The position numbers and the translations under genes were made by a program. 29,891 bases of DNA, taken from Pyrodictiaceae archaeon (GTDB lineage: Archaea > Thermoproteota > Thermoprotei_A > Sulfolobales > Pyrodictiaceae). The stretch's first letter is position 1. Each line of letters opens with the position of its first letter. The stretch covers positions 1 through 29,891 of the forward strand of contig JALSNP010000072.1 of the NCBI GenBank assembly GCA_026986935.1. Reading direction: 5' to 3'. Of this stretch, positions 23,988-29,891 are shown one piece after another. Under the pieces are notes generated by a model, which searched no databases, had not been told where the DNA came from, and was given only the letters and a program-made list of their open reading frames with translations.

Positions 23988-24983
23988 ATGGGGATGAAGA
24001 AGGCCAGCAGCATGGCAACAGGTAGCAGAAGGGTAACTGTACTACGAAGCGGCAAAGTTGTTAACGCTTTTGACCCATGGGGTAACCCTCTCTGCACCTG
24101 CCCGCCGAAGTATTCTCTTAACCCGTATACAGGGTGTAGTCACTTCTGCCTCTATTGTTATGCTACCTCCTATATAGGGAGGAGACCAAGTACTCCTAAG
24201 AAGAGGTACAAGGAGAGACTGCTCTACGACATAGCCCATGTAATTAACCCAGCGTTCCACATAGATATCTCTACCAGTAGTGACCCTTACCCACCGGAGG
24301 AAAAAGAATATGGCTTAACAAGATGGACCCTTGAGCAACTATTACCGAGAGGATTTAAGGTACTTATAATAACTAAGGGCGCACTAGTGGAGAGAGATGC
24401 TGAGCTACTCGCTGGGGGAAACGCTGCAGTAACAATGACAATCACTACAATGGATACCTGGCTTGCGAGCAAGCTGGAGCCAGGCGCACCAACACCGCGT
24501 CAAAGAATCAGAGCACTAGAGAAGTTAAACACATATGGTGTCCCAATAGGCATAAGATTGGATCCCATCCTGCCACTAATCAACGATTCCAGGGAAAGCG
24601 TGAAAGAGGTGCTTGAAGCAGCTTATAGTGCTGGTGCAAGATTCGTTGTGACATCAACCTATAAGGCGAAACCAGACAACTTTAGGAGAATTATAGAAGC
24701 GTTCCCCGAGCTTGAGAAAAAATATAGAGAGCTTTATAAGATAAAAGGGGAGCGGCTCTACGGGTATAGATACCTACCCGTAGAGGTTAGGAAGCGTATT
24801 TTGCTCCTAGTTAGGGAGGAGGCTACAAGGCTTGGAATGGAGTACGCAACTTGCCGCGAGGGTTTTGCCCAACTACATACAGCTCCGAGCTGTGACGGCT
24901 CACACTTAATCCCTATAAGAATCAAGCCTACGAGTAATCACGGCTCTCAATCCCTTGACAAATACCTAGAGCTTGATAGATAG
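23988..24983 (+). CDS. Radical SAM protein, spore photoproduct lyase-like family
   Basis: This 331-residue radical SAM protein is of the SplB-related group that is common in archaea and actinobacteria and has no proven substrate. The cluster motif is C51, C55, C58 (counted from the GTG at 23985) in Y-T-G-C-S-H-F-C-L-Y-C-Y-A. D-I-S-T-S-S-D-P-Y-P-P-E is the family-typical stretch near residue 95. T-M-T-I-T-T follows, then G-I-R-L-D-P-I-L-P near 200. An ATG at 23994, with GTGAT upstream, could also start it. Its end overlaps the convergent zinc gene by 18 bases. Confidence 0.82.
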   Translation: MGMKKASSMATGSRRVTVLRSGKVVNAFDPWGNPLCTCPPKYSLNPYTGCSHFCLYCYATSYIGRRPSTPKKRYKERLLYDIAHVINPAFHIDISTSSDPYPPEEKEYGLTRWTLEQLLPRGFKVLIITKGALVERDAELLAGGNAAVTMTITTMDTWLASKLEPGAPTPRQRIRALEKLNTYGVPIGIRLDPILPLINDSRESVKEVLEAAYSAGARFVVTSTYKAKPDNFRRIIEAFPELEKKYRELYKIKGERLYGYRYLPVEVRKRILLLVREEATRLGMEYATCREGFAQLHTAPSCDGSHLIPIRIKPTSNHGSQSLDKYLELDR

Positions 24984-25319
24984 GCCCCATTTTTGGAGGA
25001 ACTCTCTAATAGAGCTCGATAGCTTATAGAGCTCTGTTTGCACAAGGCCCCTAGGGGGCCATTCACTAATCCTATACTTTTCTAAGCACTCTTTACATAC
25101 TCTAACAACTGGTGTTACTTGTATAGAGCACTCTTCACAGACAAGTCTCCCGCAGATAGCGCACGTGGCGATCGATAGCCTAGTCCTACATATAGCGCAT
25201 AGGGTCTCAGCACATATTACGCACTTATCTCCCACCCAGTGACGATCGCACACACTTCTCCCGCAGATCGGGCATACGTGGCTAGCTGGAGAGCCGCATA
25301 TCTCGCACCTATTCTTCAT
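24966..25319 (-). CDS. Cys-rich zinc finger protein of the NMD3 operon
   Basis: This 117-residue protein carries a chain of C-x2-C pairs in the first 85 residues (C-E-I-C, C-P-I-C, C-V-I-C, C-A-I-C twice, C-E-E-C, C-K-E-C) with interspersed His, enough for three or four zinc sites of B-box or HIT-like kind. The C-terminal 35 residues are a plain helix. Such domains bind RNA or proteins. The ATG at 25319 overlaps the previous stop by 11 bases. It is the last of four genes led by NMD3, so a role in ribosome assembly or RNA work is a fair guess. Confidence 0.75.
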   Translation of the reverse strand: MKNRCEICGSPASHVCPICGRSVCDRHWVGDKCVICAETLCAICRTRLSIATCAICGRLVCEECSIQVTPVVRVCKECLEKYRISEWPPRGLVQTELYKLSSSIREFLQKWGLSIKL

Positions 25320-25818
25320 CCTCGCTCTCGGTTTCCTCTTCTCCTGGCTCCTCCTCAGCTTCCTCAACTTCTTCTGTACCTCTCCTAGAGTAGAGTGAGG
25401 ATAGTATTCTTAGAGCGCTTTCTCTCGCCGTTTCGAGCTCCTTTTTAGTCTTAGCGTAAATGGTTGCTCTGTATTTATCGGCGCCCTCGGGCTCAATGAG
25501 GATAATCGCATCTATTTGTGCTAGATAAGCTCGCGCCGCGAACCTACTAACCTTGCTAGCTGGCACTATGATCGCATCCCTATACTGGTACCCGTTGATG
25601 TTGATAGCCTCTACGCTCTCAGCCACCATGCCGTACGGCGAGGACCTAGCTGATGGTTTTCGGCCACGTTTACGGACACGTCTTTGTAATGTGTAAACCT
25701 CCTTTAACTGTAACCATACATCACCATGCTTTATCAAGACCCTCACATTGTCCCCCGTTATTGATAAGAAGGGGGAGCACCGTACTAAAAAGTACGCTTT
25801 ATTCAGAATATCGTTCAT
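25309..25818 (-). CDS. Unknown protein with acidic tail, NMD3 operon
   Basis: This 169-residue protein is not recognised. The first 60 residues are beta-like with a very basic loop (R-R-V-R-K-R-G-R-K-P), residues 60-145 form a mixed domain with R-Y-R-A-type strand and a long helix, and the last 25 residues are nearly all Glu. A basic patch and acidic tail suggest RNA or protein contacts. It overlaps the stop of the gene before it by 20 bases and the start of the zinc gene after it by 11. Confidence 0.6.
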   Translation of the reverse strand: MNDILNKAYFLVRCSPFLSITGDNVRVLIKHGDVWLQLKEVYTLQRRVRKRGRKPSARSSPYGMVAESVEAININGYQYRDAIIVPASKVSRFAARAYLAQIDAIILIEPEGADKYRATIYAKTKKELETARESALRILSSLYSRRGTEEVEEAEEEPGEEETESEDEE

Positions 25819-26146
25819 CGTAGCGTTTAGCGAGAACTCCTAAGCGATCAGATATGACGCCTCTCCTTACTAGCTTCTCATACGTGCTCCAAATACGTTT
25901 AAGGGTGACATGCCTGGTATCGAAGCCGTTCTGCTCCAATAAGCTAATTACATAGTCCGGAAAGTCGTCGGGATGCCCGCTGAAACTCCTAACAGCCTCA
26001 ATAACGGCCTCGACTACGTCGCGTGAGCTAGGATAAGGGGCTTTCTTTTTTCGTCTCTGTCTAAGACTTCTCTCTTCTTGAAGAATCTCTTCTAGTACAT
26101 CATCTGGTACATAGTCTAGGCTAAGCTCTGATTTGTTTTCTCGCAA
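25799..26146 (-). CDS. Unknown 115-residue helical protein, NMD3 operon
   Basis: This small, highly charged helical protein has no family I know. A basic run R-Q-R-R-K-K-K-A-P-Y near residue 30 precedes a helical domain. The part R-H-V-T-L-K-R-I-W-S-T-Y-E-K-L-V-R-R-G-V could be a helix-turn-helix-like end with a following V-I-S-D-R-L-G strand. It starts three bases after the NMD3 stop, so the two are co-translated. Confidence 0.6.
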   Translation of the reverse strand: MRENKSELSLDYVPDDVLEEILQEERSLRQRRKKKAPYPSSRDVVEAVIEAVRSFSGHPDDFPDYVISLLEQNGFDTRHVTLKRIWSTYEKLVRRGVISDRLGVLAKRYDERYSE

Positions 26147-26149
26147 CTA

Positions 26150-26881
26150 TTATCGCCTCTTCTCTCTAAGTCTGACCGAGTACACTAGTCTACGCCTCAT
26201 TCTACCTCTTGAAGAAACGCCTACATCCTCGCCCGTGGCCAAGACCTTGACATAGAAGTGTTTTCTAAGCTCTTTTATGATTCTTGATGCGCTGCCTCTG
26301 TCGGAGAGAAGGATGTCTGCACCGTTTCGTAGCTCTACTATGTCTATAATACTCGTGGTGACATGGTTATCGCTACTAAATAGGTCTGAAAGGCTTGTAG
26401 CAAGCTTCTTGGGATTAGCGCCACGAAGCTGGATAAGCACATTGTAATCGCCTCCCCTAATATCTTTACACATGGGGCATACAGTCGGTCTTGCATACAC
26501 CACTACCCGATAAGATTGCCTCACAGCACCATCTACTCCTTCTAGGAGGACGCCGAAAGTAAGCCTATACACTGTTCTCCAAGAAGGAATTGTTTCTGCA
26601 TAAACATCCTCAAGCACGTACTCCCTCACATAACCCGTACACGGCTTCACCCGATTACCTACATACCACTCTACGAACTTCCGTGAAGCCTCTCCTAGAT
26701 CGCCGCCATCGATCCACTTATGACCCACTCTTATACTTCCACAGTACTTACAATACTCGAACTCTATTCTCTCATCTATGCAGAGAAGCTTAGTAGTTTC
26801 TAGAAAGCAGTCAATGCAGAGAGCGCCTACATGCTTACCCGGCTCTAGCCTCCGACCACACCTAGCACATACACTGCTCAT
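26150..26881 (-). CDS. NMD3-family protein
   Basis: This 243-residue protein is the archaeal form of NMD3, which in eukaryotes carries the large ribosomal subunit out of the nucleus; in archaea a role in large-subunit maturation is likely. The N terminus has the paired zinc sites C-A-R-C-G, C-I-D-C-F, C-K-Y-C-G and C-P-M-C typical of the family, followed by two mixed alpha/beta domains. The frame runs to an ATG at 26917, but the ATG at 26881 begins just before the first zinc pair. TATACTAAAAAT (about 26897-26908) lies close upstream, which fits a leaderless transcript. It leads a four-gene operon. Confidence 0.82.
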   Translation of the reverse strand: MSSVCARCGRRLEPGKHVGALCIDCFLETTKLLCIDERIEFEYCKYCGSIRVGHKWIDGGDLGEASRKFVEWYVGNRVKPCTGYVREYVLEDVYAETIPSWRTVYRLTFGVLLEGVDGAVRQSYRVVVYARPTVCPMCKDIRGGDYNVLIQLRGANPKKLATSLSDLFSSDNHVTTSIIDIVELRNGADILLSDRGSASRIIKELRKHFYVKVLATGEDVGVSSRGRMRRRLVYSVRLREKRR

Positions 26882-26949
26882 ATTTAGCGACCCTATTTTT
26901 AGTATAGAATGGCGCACTGGTGAAAATAGCTTAGTTGCATACAGTACGC

Positions 26950-27005
26950 TATGATGAGATGTACCCGGTTAGAGCCTTAAGCGATGACATATCCTAGTCC
27001 ATCTG
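26950..27005 (+). ncRNA. Candidate C/D box guide sRNA
   Basis: In the 215-base gap between NMD3 and the next plus-strand gene lie box C ATGATGA (26950-26956), a 12-base guide, box D' TAGA (26969-26972), a 7-base spacer, box C' GCGATGA (26980-26986), a 15-base guide and box D CTGA (27002-27005), 56 bases in all. As at 18303, the sequence around it reads GCT before box C and GC after box D. The two guides would select ACCGGGTACATC and ATGGACTAGGAT in a target RNA, which I cannot place. Confidence 0.65.
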
Positions 27006-27114
27006 AGCACTATTAGAGGGAGGAACCGCCTCGAATCCAACTGCCTAGGTATTACTTATCCGAAGACCCCTTGACTAGACTAGGATACTATTAGACTTGT
27101 ACAGGGGAGTTCAT

Positions 27115-27591
27115 GTGAGCGAGGCAACTGTCTCGTTTAGATCAACTAGCACTGTTCCAGGAAACGATCATGATGACCTGAGGCACCAGATAGTAATAAT
27201 AGCGTCTATGTATTCTTTCCTAAAAGGTCTTGGAATAGATTCGCCAGAGATTCGCGACCACTTATATGATCTATTATCTGAGTGGGTTTCTAGGACGAAA
27301 TACACCTACATAGACGGGTTAATCGAGCTAAGCGCTCATAAGAATAGGGAAGTAAGCGACCTTGTGAATATCTACGGTGAGGACGGGCTAGAGATAATAC
27401 TAGAGATATTAGAGGATGAGGCTTGCAAAATGGAGAAGGAGGAAGAAAACCTCAGAGCCCTACTAGAGGATTTAGAGGTATGCTCTAACGCTGCTAAAAG
27501 AATACTAGAGCTTGCTAAGAGCAAGGGATGCCTAGGGATTAGATCAGCCTCCATAGCTCTTCTAATAACCCCGAAAAGGGATCAAAAATGA
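27115..27591 (+). CDS. Unknown helical protein
   Basis: This 158-residue protein is all-helical by eye, with a middle coiled stretch rich in Glu (C-K-M-E-K-E-E-E-N-L-R-A-L-L-E-D-L-E) and a Cys in each half. No family is recognised. A TTG at 27097 opens the frame, but the GTG at 27115 has GGGGAG a few bases upstream. Its stop overlaps the next start by 4 bases (ATGA). Confidence 0.6.
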   Translation: MSEATVSFRSTSTVPGNDHDDLRHQIVIIASMYSFLKGLGIDSPEIRDHLYDLLSEWVSRTKYTYIDGLIELSAHKNREVSDLVNIYGEDGLEIILEILEDEACKMEKEEENLRALLEDLEVCSNAAKRILELAKSKGCLGIRSASIALLITPKRDQK

Positions 27592-27905
27592 ATAACCAAT
27601 CGATGCAACTGGTCGAGATAGTGTCAAAAATCGCTGAGCTAGCAATACGGCGAGCCTGCGGCCTACAATACAGCCTAGAGGAGCTACCTCCTAGCCTAAG
27701 AAAACCCGCTAAGGAAATAATAGAGCAAATATCGGCTCAACTAGTACTACGCGATAAAGATACACTACGCTGTAAGATTTGCGGGAAAGGGCCTTTTACG
27801 AGGAAAGGTCTTTACTTACACATCAGAAGAGTACATCTCGACCAGGTTTATCAAATAGCTCGACGCGAGCTGGAAGACTATCTATGGAGGCTAAGGAATA
27901 CCTAG
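27588..27905 (+). CDS. Small protein with one C2H2 zinc finger
   Basis: This 105-residue protein has a helical first half and a classic single finger: C62, C65, H78 and H83 in C-K-I-C-G-K-G-P-F-T-R-K-G-L-Y-L-H-I-R-R-V-H, that is C-x2-C-x12-H-x4-H. Single C2H2 fingers in archaea usually serve as small DNA- or protein-binding regulators. It is translationally coupled to the gene before it. The finger should fold alone, but one finger gives little sequence specificity. Confidence 0.75.
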   Translation: MNNQSMQLVEIVSKIAELAIRRACGLQYSLEELPPSLRKPAKEIIEQISAQLVLRDKDTLRCKICGKGPFTRKGLYLHIRRVHLDQVYQIARRELEDYLWRLRNT

Positions 27906-27999
27906 GGAGAATGGGTCAGGAGGGGCGGAGCTTACTCATAGCTCTGCTAAGAGCTCATAATTGGAGTCTGTCTTCATCCCCGGCGCGGCTTAATTATTG

Positions 28000-28467
28000 T
28001 TACCTCTTCAGCATATGCCTACTTATAACCTTTACACCCCTCTCCGTCTCCAATATCACTAGCTCCACGTCCTCCTCAAAATCGATGCTACCCTGATAGA
28101 CATAAACTGGCTCCCTAAACTCTATGCGCTCCAGGCCTGATAGCTCCCTTTTTATGCCAGAGTCCATGCCCCTGGCAATATATATTGCTTTAAGCCTGGC
28201 TGGTTCAGGGAATAGTAGAAAAGAATGCTCTAGGGTTGAGATAGTAGCAGTACGCTCTGCCTCGCCAGGCGCTCGCCCAGTCTCAGCAACGACTATGACC
28301 TTGTTAGGCGTGTTCCTGTACCTCTCTCTCATATCAGCCACTAGTTCGTAGAAATCCTTCGCTTCTACCTCCAACTCTTTCTCGGGACGGAGAAGCGTTA
28401 AGGTAACTCCCCTGAGCCTCTGTGTCTCAGCCCCAAATACTCGGATGACAACCCCTCCCTTACCCAT
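28000..28467 (-). CDS. Unknown protein of 155 residues
   Basis: I do not recognise this gene. It reads as a well-formed soluble protein with alternating strands and helices, for example V-I-V-V-A-E-T-G-R-A-P-G-E near residue 60 and L-K-A-I-Y-I-A-R-G-M-D near 95, and no cysteine or membrane span. A GAGGT SD site lies just before the ATG. It converges on the zinc finger gene with a 94-base gap that holds no gene. Confidence 0.6.
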   Translation of the reverse strand: MGKGGVVIRVFGAETQRLRGVTLTLLRPEKELEVEAKDFYELVADMRERYRNTPNKVIVVAETGRAPGEAERTATISTLEHSFLLFPEPARLKAIYIARGMDSGIKRELSGLERIEFREPVYVYQGSIDFEEDVELVILETERGVKVISRHMLKR

Positions 28468-28568
28468 AATACCTCATCCTCTACCACTAAGCAATGTAGC
28501 CACTAGAGCTAAAATGCTTAAGCCTTTAGCAAACGTTTTATGAACCAGGGTATCTTCGTAAGAGTTAA

Positions 28569-28648
28569 CCCGGCCTAGGGCCAGGAATGGCCGATGAAGA
28601 GTGCTCTACTACGGCGGAGCCGATAAGGAGAATGAGGAGTCAGCCGGG
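28569..28648 (+). ncRNA. Structured 80-base element, or start of a small CDS
   Basis: CCCGGC (28569-28574) pairs with GCCGGG (28643-28648). Inside are GGCC-AGGAAT-GGCC (28579-28592) and CGGC-GGA-GCCG (28612-28622). A TATA-like GTTTTATG (28535-28542) is placed to start transcription about 26 bases on, right at the element. The same DNA also reads as a frame from an ATG at 28587 (M-A-D-E-E-C-S-T-T-A-E), which runs on to overlap the convergent kinase gene by 101 bases. I slightly favour RNA because of the nested stems; neither is proven. Confidence 0.35.
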
Positions 28649-28692
28649 CCTAGAGGCCAAAACCCTTCATGACTCTTTACCCGGGTTACTGG

Positions 28693-29199
28693 TTATCTCT
28701 TGTAACCTATCTTTCGCAGAAACTCTTTCCTCTCAGCGATATCGCTTTCCTTTTCAACGCCGACAGGTGTATACCCATCAACCACTCCTATGACTCCACG
28801 GCCCTGATCCGTCTCAACCACTATCACTTGTAGGGGGTTAGCTGTGGCGGCGTATAGGGTCACCACTTCTTGTACTTGTTTGAGCGCATTAAGCACATTT
28901 ATCGGCCACGCGTTTCGTATATATATTACGAACACGTGGCCTGCTGCAATACGTTTCGCCGCCTCGATAGCGTACTGCTTCAACTCATCATCGTTGCCTT
29001 CATAACGTATCAATCTTTTCTGACTCGCCTCGCAAAAAGCTAACCCAAACCGTATGCTAGGCGCACTCGTCACCAACGCCTCATACAAGTCCTCAACTGT
29101 TTTAATGAAATGCGATTGCCCGATTATAACGTTACTATTCTCCGGAATCGGTATATCTACAACATCTATCTTCTTTATACGTGGAGAGAACTCCACCAT
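28693..29199 (-). CDS. Adenosine-specific kinase family protein
   Basis: This 168-residue protein matches the small family first described in Pyrobaculum as adenosine-specific kinase. Its typical stretches are N-V-I-I-G-Q-S-H-F-I-K-T-V-E-D-L-Y-E-A-L near residue 23, F-G-L-A-F-C-E-A-S near 53, A-A-G-H-V-F-V-I-Y near 85, W-P-I-N-V-L-N-A-L-K-Q-V near 98 and G-R-G-V-I-G-V-V-D-G near 138. It would phosphorylate adenosine to AMP in nucleoside salvage. The ATG at 29199 lies about 16 bases after the start point set by the TATA box at 29238. Confidence 0.9.
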   Translation of the reverse strand: MVEFSPRIKKIDVVDIPIPENSNVIIGQSHFIKTVEDLYEALVTSAPSIRFGLAFCEASQKRLIRYEGNDDELKQYAIEAAKRIAAGHVFVIYIRNAWPINVLNALKQVQEVVTLYAATANPLQVIVVETDQGRGVIGVVDGYTPVGVEKESDIAERKEFLRKIGYKR

Positions 29200-29237
29200 A
29201 GCCTATTACACCCTTATTATAGCTATAGGAGTAGCTT

Positions 29238-29245
29238 TATTTATA
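29238..29245 (-). promoter_or_regulatory. TATA box for the adenosine kinase-family gene
   Basis: TATAAATA, read on the minus strand, is a near-ideal archaeal TATA box. Counting 26 bases puts transcription start near 29215, giving a leader of about 16 bases before the ATG at 29199. Confidence 0.65.
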
Positions 29246-29256
29246 GCCTTTTTAGA

Positions 29257-29616
29257 CTAGGCATCCACTTTACCACCGAACAACACGTCAACATCCCTAT
29301 CATGGTGCACCCTTGTGCATGATTTTAGGAAAACAGATACACTCGGTATAGAGGAGCTACTCTCAATCACTGTTTCAATAATAATATTGATGCACTTAGC
29401 TGGTTTTTCAAACCTAACGATATTCTTACCTACTAAGACCATCCTATTATCCAGGGAATCCATCCTGACAAGCCCAAGCCTCCCATAGACCCTATGCTTA
29501 TTGACTACCTTCCTACCACTCATAATGTTCCTAACAATTATCTCAACCCTATCATCGTAATTATCGACGCGAATCTCAACCACATCGCCATGGAAGACAC
29601 TCGACCTAAGAATCAT
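29257..29616 (-). CDS. Unknown beta-rich protein
   Basis: This 119-residue protein is mostly short strands (V-V-E-I-R-V-D, V-E-I-I-V-R-N, M-V-L-V-G-K-N) with a late C-T-R-V-H-H segment. It has no motif I know, no membrane span and no signal peptide. It lies 57 bases upstream of the adenosine kinase gene, which has its own TATA box, so the two need not be linked. Confidence 0.5.
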   Translation of the reverse strand: MILRSSVFHGDVVEIRVDNYDDRVEIIVRNIMSGRKVVNKHRVYGRLGLVRMDSLDNRMVLVGKNIVRFEKPAKCINIIIETVIESSSSIPSVSVFLKSCTRVHHDRDVDVLFGGKVDA

Positions 29617-29774
29617 AGCGCCATTGCCTCCGAGAAACCGCCAACTAGTATAAGGGTATTATAGTATACTTTGCTAGAAACAGATAAGTTTGGTAGAAGG
29701 TATGCCACCTCATTAATGGAGCGGAGAGGTATTATCTACCCAAGAGGGTTTATTCGCAGAATGGGTGTAGATCC

Positions 29775-29891
29775 ATGACCCAAGCGCTGAGACAGCAGCG
29801 CCGAGTAGATTTTCTAAGGCATATCGTGAACAGGGTGCTTGCAAGCAGTAATGTACCTCAACAACTAATAGAGGATGTGAAAAAGCTAATC
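29775..29891 (+). CDS. Unknown gene, 3' part beyond the window
   Basis: An ATG at 29775 opens a frame of 39 codons that runs to the window end. It reads M-T-Q-A-L-R-Q-Q-R-R-V-D-F-L and looks helical. A short frame just upstream (TTG at 29671 or ATG at 29716) ends with a 4-base ATGA overlap, as coupled genes do here. Family unknown because the gene is cut. Confidence 0.5.
   Translation, partial: MTQALRQQRRVDFLRHIVNRVLASSNVPQQLIEDVKKLI

Noticed and set aside
27040..27060. tRNA T-loop-like CTCGAATCC near 27030
   Set aside because: No acceptor or anticodon stem can be built around it.
27906..27999. Imperfect inverted repeat GAGCTTA/TAAGAGCTC as a terminator
   Set aside because: The arms do not match fully and no T-run follows.

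Overview
The window comes from a hyperthermophilic archaeon of the Thermoproteota (Crenarchaeota), most like the Desulfurococcales group. This is inferred from gene content and signals. There is a tetraether-lipid radical SAM synthase next to a geranylgeranyl reductase-family gene, an NMD3-family protein, a ZPR1 zinc finger protein and archaeal LeuRS and SHMT. Genes are short and tightly packed with many GTG or TTG starts, Shine-Dalgarno (SD) sites follow the GGTGA/GAGGTG core, and several genes have a TATA box placed for a very short leader. I see no tRNA gene, intact rRNA, CRISPR array or insertion sequence.

Layout. 1-4.0 kb: a TatD-like hydrolase, a candidate C/D box sRNA, a SpoIIM-family membrane protein, a winged-helix regulator, a ribbon-helix-helix regulator facing a ZPR1 gene across a perfect inverted repeat, and an Hsp20 chaperone. 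4.1-10.5 kb: geranylgeranyl reductase family, small zinc protein and PfkB-like gene as an operon, then a thioredoxin-fold-like gene, SHMT, a CinA/MoaB-domain protein and a MIP18-family protein. 10.5-17.5 kb: a previously untracked 53-residue Cys-rich protein, SerRS, and three consecutive radical SAM genes (PflX-like, COG1031-like, Tes). 17.5-20.2 kb: a second TatD protein, a region with one strong and one weak C/D sRNA candidate, a phosphoesterase, a GC-rich intergenic element that resembles the decoding-site end of 16S rRNA, and an unknown HTH protein. 20.2-25 kb: LeuRS whose reading frame has no ATG, GTG or TTG start, 6-phospho-3-hexuloisomerase, and a fourth radical SAM protein. 25-29.9 kb: a minus-strand NMD3-led operon, another C/D sRNA candidate, two small plus-strand genes, an unknown minus-strand gene, a structured element with a promoter-like TATA, an adenosine-specific kinase-family gene, an unknown gene and a gene cut by the window edge.

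How it fits together. Most genes are housekeeping: translation (SerRS, LeuRS, NMD3, ZPR1, C/D guides), membrane lipid maturation (reductase family plus Tes), one-carbon and ribulose-phosphate metabolism (SHMT, PHI) and protein quality control (Hsp20). The most unusual signals are the small non-coding elements in the gaps, the twin C-x3-C-x3-C micro-protein, and the LeuRS start. All functional calls are from motif reading; no searches were run.
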